A stretch of DNA of 64,000 nt, from positions 1,367,230 to 1,431,229 of the forward strand of contig LNAC01000378.1 in NCBI GenBank assembly GCA_002007465.1, in the 5' to 3' direction. Below the pieces are notes generated by a model, which saw only the letters and a list, made by a program, of their open reading frames with translations, did no database searches and had not been told where the DNA came from. This document shows, in pieces, positions 61,441 through 64,000 of the stretch. Origin of the DNA: Ailurus styani (Eukaryota > Chordata > Mammalia > Carnivora > Ailuridae). Made by a program: the position numbers and the translations under genes. Each line of letters begins with the position of its first letter. The stretch's first letter is position 1.

Positions 61441-61863
61441 AGAGTCCCTGAGCCAGAACCACCCAGCTAATTTGTTCCTGAACTCCCAACCCAGTAACTG
61501 GGTAAGATAATAAGTGCTGTTGCTTTAGGTTGCTAAACTTCAGAAGTAATCTGTAACACGGCAATAAATAACTAATACACAGGCTCTTTGGCACAATTAA
61601 ACCATGTGGAAACCATAAATTTAGTGCCCTCATTTTCCACTGCCAGCCCTGATTTTGTCCTGAAAGTGGGATCAAGAAGGACTGAGGGCATCCATCAGCA
61701 GCATTGGCCATTTCTTACCCTCACCCTCTAAAATATCTCCTTGGGAGAAAAAAGAAGAACTTGAGATTTTCCTGATGGCAAATGCTCTGGAGGACAAATT
61801 TGATCTCCTATAGCTTGGGGATGGAATTGGCAGAAATATCTCCCATTAACAAAGCCTTTCCAG

Positions 61864-62053
61864 GGCTCCTGGGTGGCTCAGTGGGTTACAGCCTCTGCCT
61901 TTGGCTCGAGTCATGATCTCAGGGTCCTGGGATCGAGGCCCGCATCGGGCTCTCTGCTCAGCAGGGAGCCTGCTTCCCCCTCTCTCTCTGCCTGCCTCTC
62001 TGCCTACTTGTGATCTCTCTCTGTGTCAAATAAATAAATAAATCTTAAAAAAA
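61864..62053 (+). mobile_element. CAN-SINE, full length
   Basis: GGCTCCTGGGTGGCTCAGTG head; perfect duplication AACAAAGCCTTTCCAG at 61848-61863 and 62054-62069. Confidence 0.96.
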
Positions 62054-62069
62054 AACAAAGCCTTTCCAG

Positions 62070-62780
62070 GTGCCTCAAACTGAAACTCATCTTTCCCACT
62101 TCTGAGCTCTCATAGCATTCTGTTTCTTGTATGAGTTGCTATATGTGGCCACAGTCTCCATGTATTGCCCATCTCCCCACCAGCTGTAAAGTCTTTTCAC
62201 CCTCATATCACTTCTTCCAAGGCACTTAATACGCAAACTCTCACAGTTTTCTGTATTATGTTCTTGGGCCTCAAAATCTTTCTTTTGGCCCAAGTGTAGT
62301 GTGGAACCCTTTCTTCTCTATACAAGGTTCAGCTAGCCTCCTCACAGATCAGTTGTGCTCAAGTCACTGATTAGTAGTGGGTCAGAGTGGTCTTAACTCA
62401 TTGCAGGTTGAGCAGGAGTCAATAGTAAGTGGCCCCAAAGCTCACTTCAGCTAGGGCATTAGTGGAAGTCAAGGATGTTGGTCTCCTGCCATCCTGACCC
62501 AGTTTGGCCCTTTCTCCTACCAGCACCATATCCAGTTTGGGAGACTTCATTTTGAAATGATGACGACAATGGAAGTATTCAAGAATAGAGGCGACTTGGA
62601 GTGGAAATACAGAGTGGGGAGAGATGGTAGCTATAGTTACAGATCTGAAAGGGCTGTCAAGAAGAGGACAAATTGGGCTTGTTCTGTGTGGTGACCTGGT
62701 TAGAACCAGGAGTGATGGGAGGAAGCCACAGAACTACCATGTGTTAATACATCAAAGCTAGTGTTTACTAAGTAATGATT
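62070..62780. other. ADGRG4 intron, unique sequence
   Basis: 62140-62330 has an L2-like look. No exon recognised on the minus strand. Confidence 0.35.
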
Positions 62781-62955
62781 ATATCATAGGCATCGTGCTA
62801 CTAGTGTCATTTTTACAAATGAGAGACCTCAGAGTCCCAGAAGTCTAGTAAATCTGACCAAGTCACGGGGCTAATATCGAGGTGACAGTGTCAAGACCAA
62901 ATGCAGGCAGTCTGGCTGCAGAGCCCAAGGTCTTAACCACTGTACTGCACATTTT
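62781..62955 (-). repeat. MIR
   Basis: GACCTCAGAGTCCCAGAAG and the CCAAGGTCTTAACCACTGTA end are reverse MIR. Confidence 0.75.
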
Positions 62956-62989
62956 ACCTTCAGAAAAGAGGGACCCGGATTAGATGCAG

Positions 62990-63110
62990 AGCCGATGAGA
63001 AGCTACAGTGGTAATCATACTACAGTGTATCAGTGTATCAAATCAACACGTTGTACCCTTTAAATTTACACAATGTTAGATGTCAAATATATTTCCATTA
63101 GACAAAGAGA
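62990..63110 (+). mobile_element. L1 3' tail
   Basis: CAACACGTTGTACCCTTTAA and TTAGATGTCAAATATATTTC fit an L1 3' UTR. Confidence 0.65.
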
Positions 63111-63837
63111 GAAATTGAACACTCTGCTTTACGGGAATGGTGAGCTCTCTGTCTCTGGAAAGTTTCAGGTACAGGCATGTGACTTTCTGTCACTCTTGGG
63201 GGGAAGTTGGATTGGGAAGATCTCGGGTCCCCAGCCCCAGCCCTGAGACTCTCCGATTCCAGGTGGCAGGCTAAATGGAATGATATGTCTCACTCACTCC
63301 CTCGAGGGCTTTATCTCCGTGTAACCAAACAACTGTGGTGATGAATCGAGCAGCGCTCACTCTTTCCGAGAAGCAGCCACCTGGAAGGCGGTGCAGCAAC
63401 CTGGTGAGAGCAAACCCCAGTCTCGGAACATGTAAAACTCTTCCAGCTTCAGCAGGAACAAGGGGCAACAGGGACAACAAGCATGTATTATCAGCTGATT
63501 TCCTGCATGGAGTTTAGTTTGTTCTCAGACTTAAAGGTTATTATATGAATTCCAATGAGCTGCCTGCCAGCTCTCCCTCTCTGCCTGTCAGCCTTCCCTT
63601 TTCTTTCCAATAACAGATTGATCTGCTTACTCACTAGCACACAGGCATGAGGGAAGATGTCAGGTTTTTGTCACCTGCATTTTTACTTGTGCTTCCCTTC
63701 TTCAGAAATGGCTCATCGCGCACAGTATTTTTTCACACCTGACCACAGGGCAACCCCCTTCAGCCAGAATTGCAGACCTGCCATCTGTCTTTTAAATGGC
63801 TCATTTGTTCGCTTGTTCCGTTGCATTCTTGCTTGGA
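63111..63837. other. ADGRG4 intron, repeat-free
   Basis: About 730 bp with no transposable element. The reverse open frame at 63271-63480 has no GPCR signature. Presumed intronic. Confidence 0.35.
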
Positions 63838-63895
63838 GTGCACATGCATGCGCGCTCGCGTGCATGTGCGTGTGTGTGTGTGTGTGTGTGTGTAT
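63838..63895 (+). repeat. Alternating purine-pyrimidine tract with (GT)n
   Basis: GTGCACATGCATGCGCGC, one break, then GCGTGCATGTGC and about 14 GT units. Good Z-DNA candidate. Confidence 0.95.
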
Positions 63896-64000
63896 AACTT
63901 GAGTTTGAAACTCAGGGCTCTGCAAACTCCCCCTCTGGAAGATGGCACATTCTATCTTGTAAGGCAGAACTATGAGAACTAGAAACGCTTGGTGCTTGGT

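Larger units (their letters stand above)
60745..61581 (+). mobile_element. MaLR-type LTR (MLT1-like), split by two SINEs
   Basis: GAATATGGCCGAAGTGATATC, then GTTGCTTTAGGTTGCTAAAC and CAATAAATAACTAATACACA follow an MLT1-type LTR. Interrupted at 60797 and 61330. No internal retroviral sequence seen. In the ADGRG4 intron. Confidence 0.6.

Noticed and set aside
63271..63480. Possible further ADGRG4 exon
   Set aside because: Translation lacks TM6/TM7-type hydrophobic pattern and no matching phase-1 donor is seen.

Overview
The window is mammalian nuclear DNA from a caniform carnivore, and a mustelid-like species is the best guess. The basis is more than 30 copies of the tRNA-Lys-derived carnivore SINE (CAN-SINE/SINEC: a head of the type GGGCGCCTGGGTGGCTCAG, a CT-rich middle, AATAAAATCTT plus an A tail). 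They sit on both strands, many with clean target-site duplications. Carnivore-type L1 tails, older L2 and MIR copies, a MaLR LTR and hAT-type DNA transposon fossils are also present. The species call is inference.

Genes. Two G-protein-coupled receptor genes lie on the minus strand at the two ends. At the left edge are exons 1 and 2 of BRS3 (bombesin receptor subtype 3); its third exon lies beyond base 1. At the right are the last three coding exons of ADGRG4 (GPR112, an adhesion GPCR). They are too small to stand out as ORFs but join perfectly in splice sites, phase and sequence; the rest of the gene lies beyond base 64000. In human these genes are neighbours on Xq26.3 in the same order and orientation, so the window is probably X-linked. 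The roughly 53 kb between them shows no other functional protein-coding gene.

The intergenic part, left to right: SINE and MER5A nests (4-11 kb); a long decayed L1 (about 13.1-17.4 kb) carrying a nested SINE and a nearly intact ferritin light chain (FTL) retrocopy; mostly unique DNA (17.4-23.6 kb); an old L1 split by a MaLR LTR and SINEs (23.6-26.7 kb); a hAT-type element split by a 5'-inverted L1 (27.7-28.4 kb); an assembly gap with a false local duplication (30.4-30.7 kb); MIR and L2 fragments (32-35 kb, 44-49 kb); and SINE clusters in the ADGRG4 3' region.

Most notable: the FTL retrocopy keeps all 175 codons without a stop or frameshift, but its ATG is ACG and its iron-responsive-element loop is altered; a 281-bp segment at 46.7 kb recurs at 52.3 kb with one mismatch, cutting through a SINE; and isolated single Ns coincide with places where sequence is evidently missing. 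I found no CRISPR array, operon, phage or new molecular system, and none is expected in this kind of DNA.
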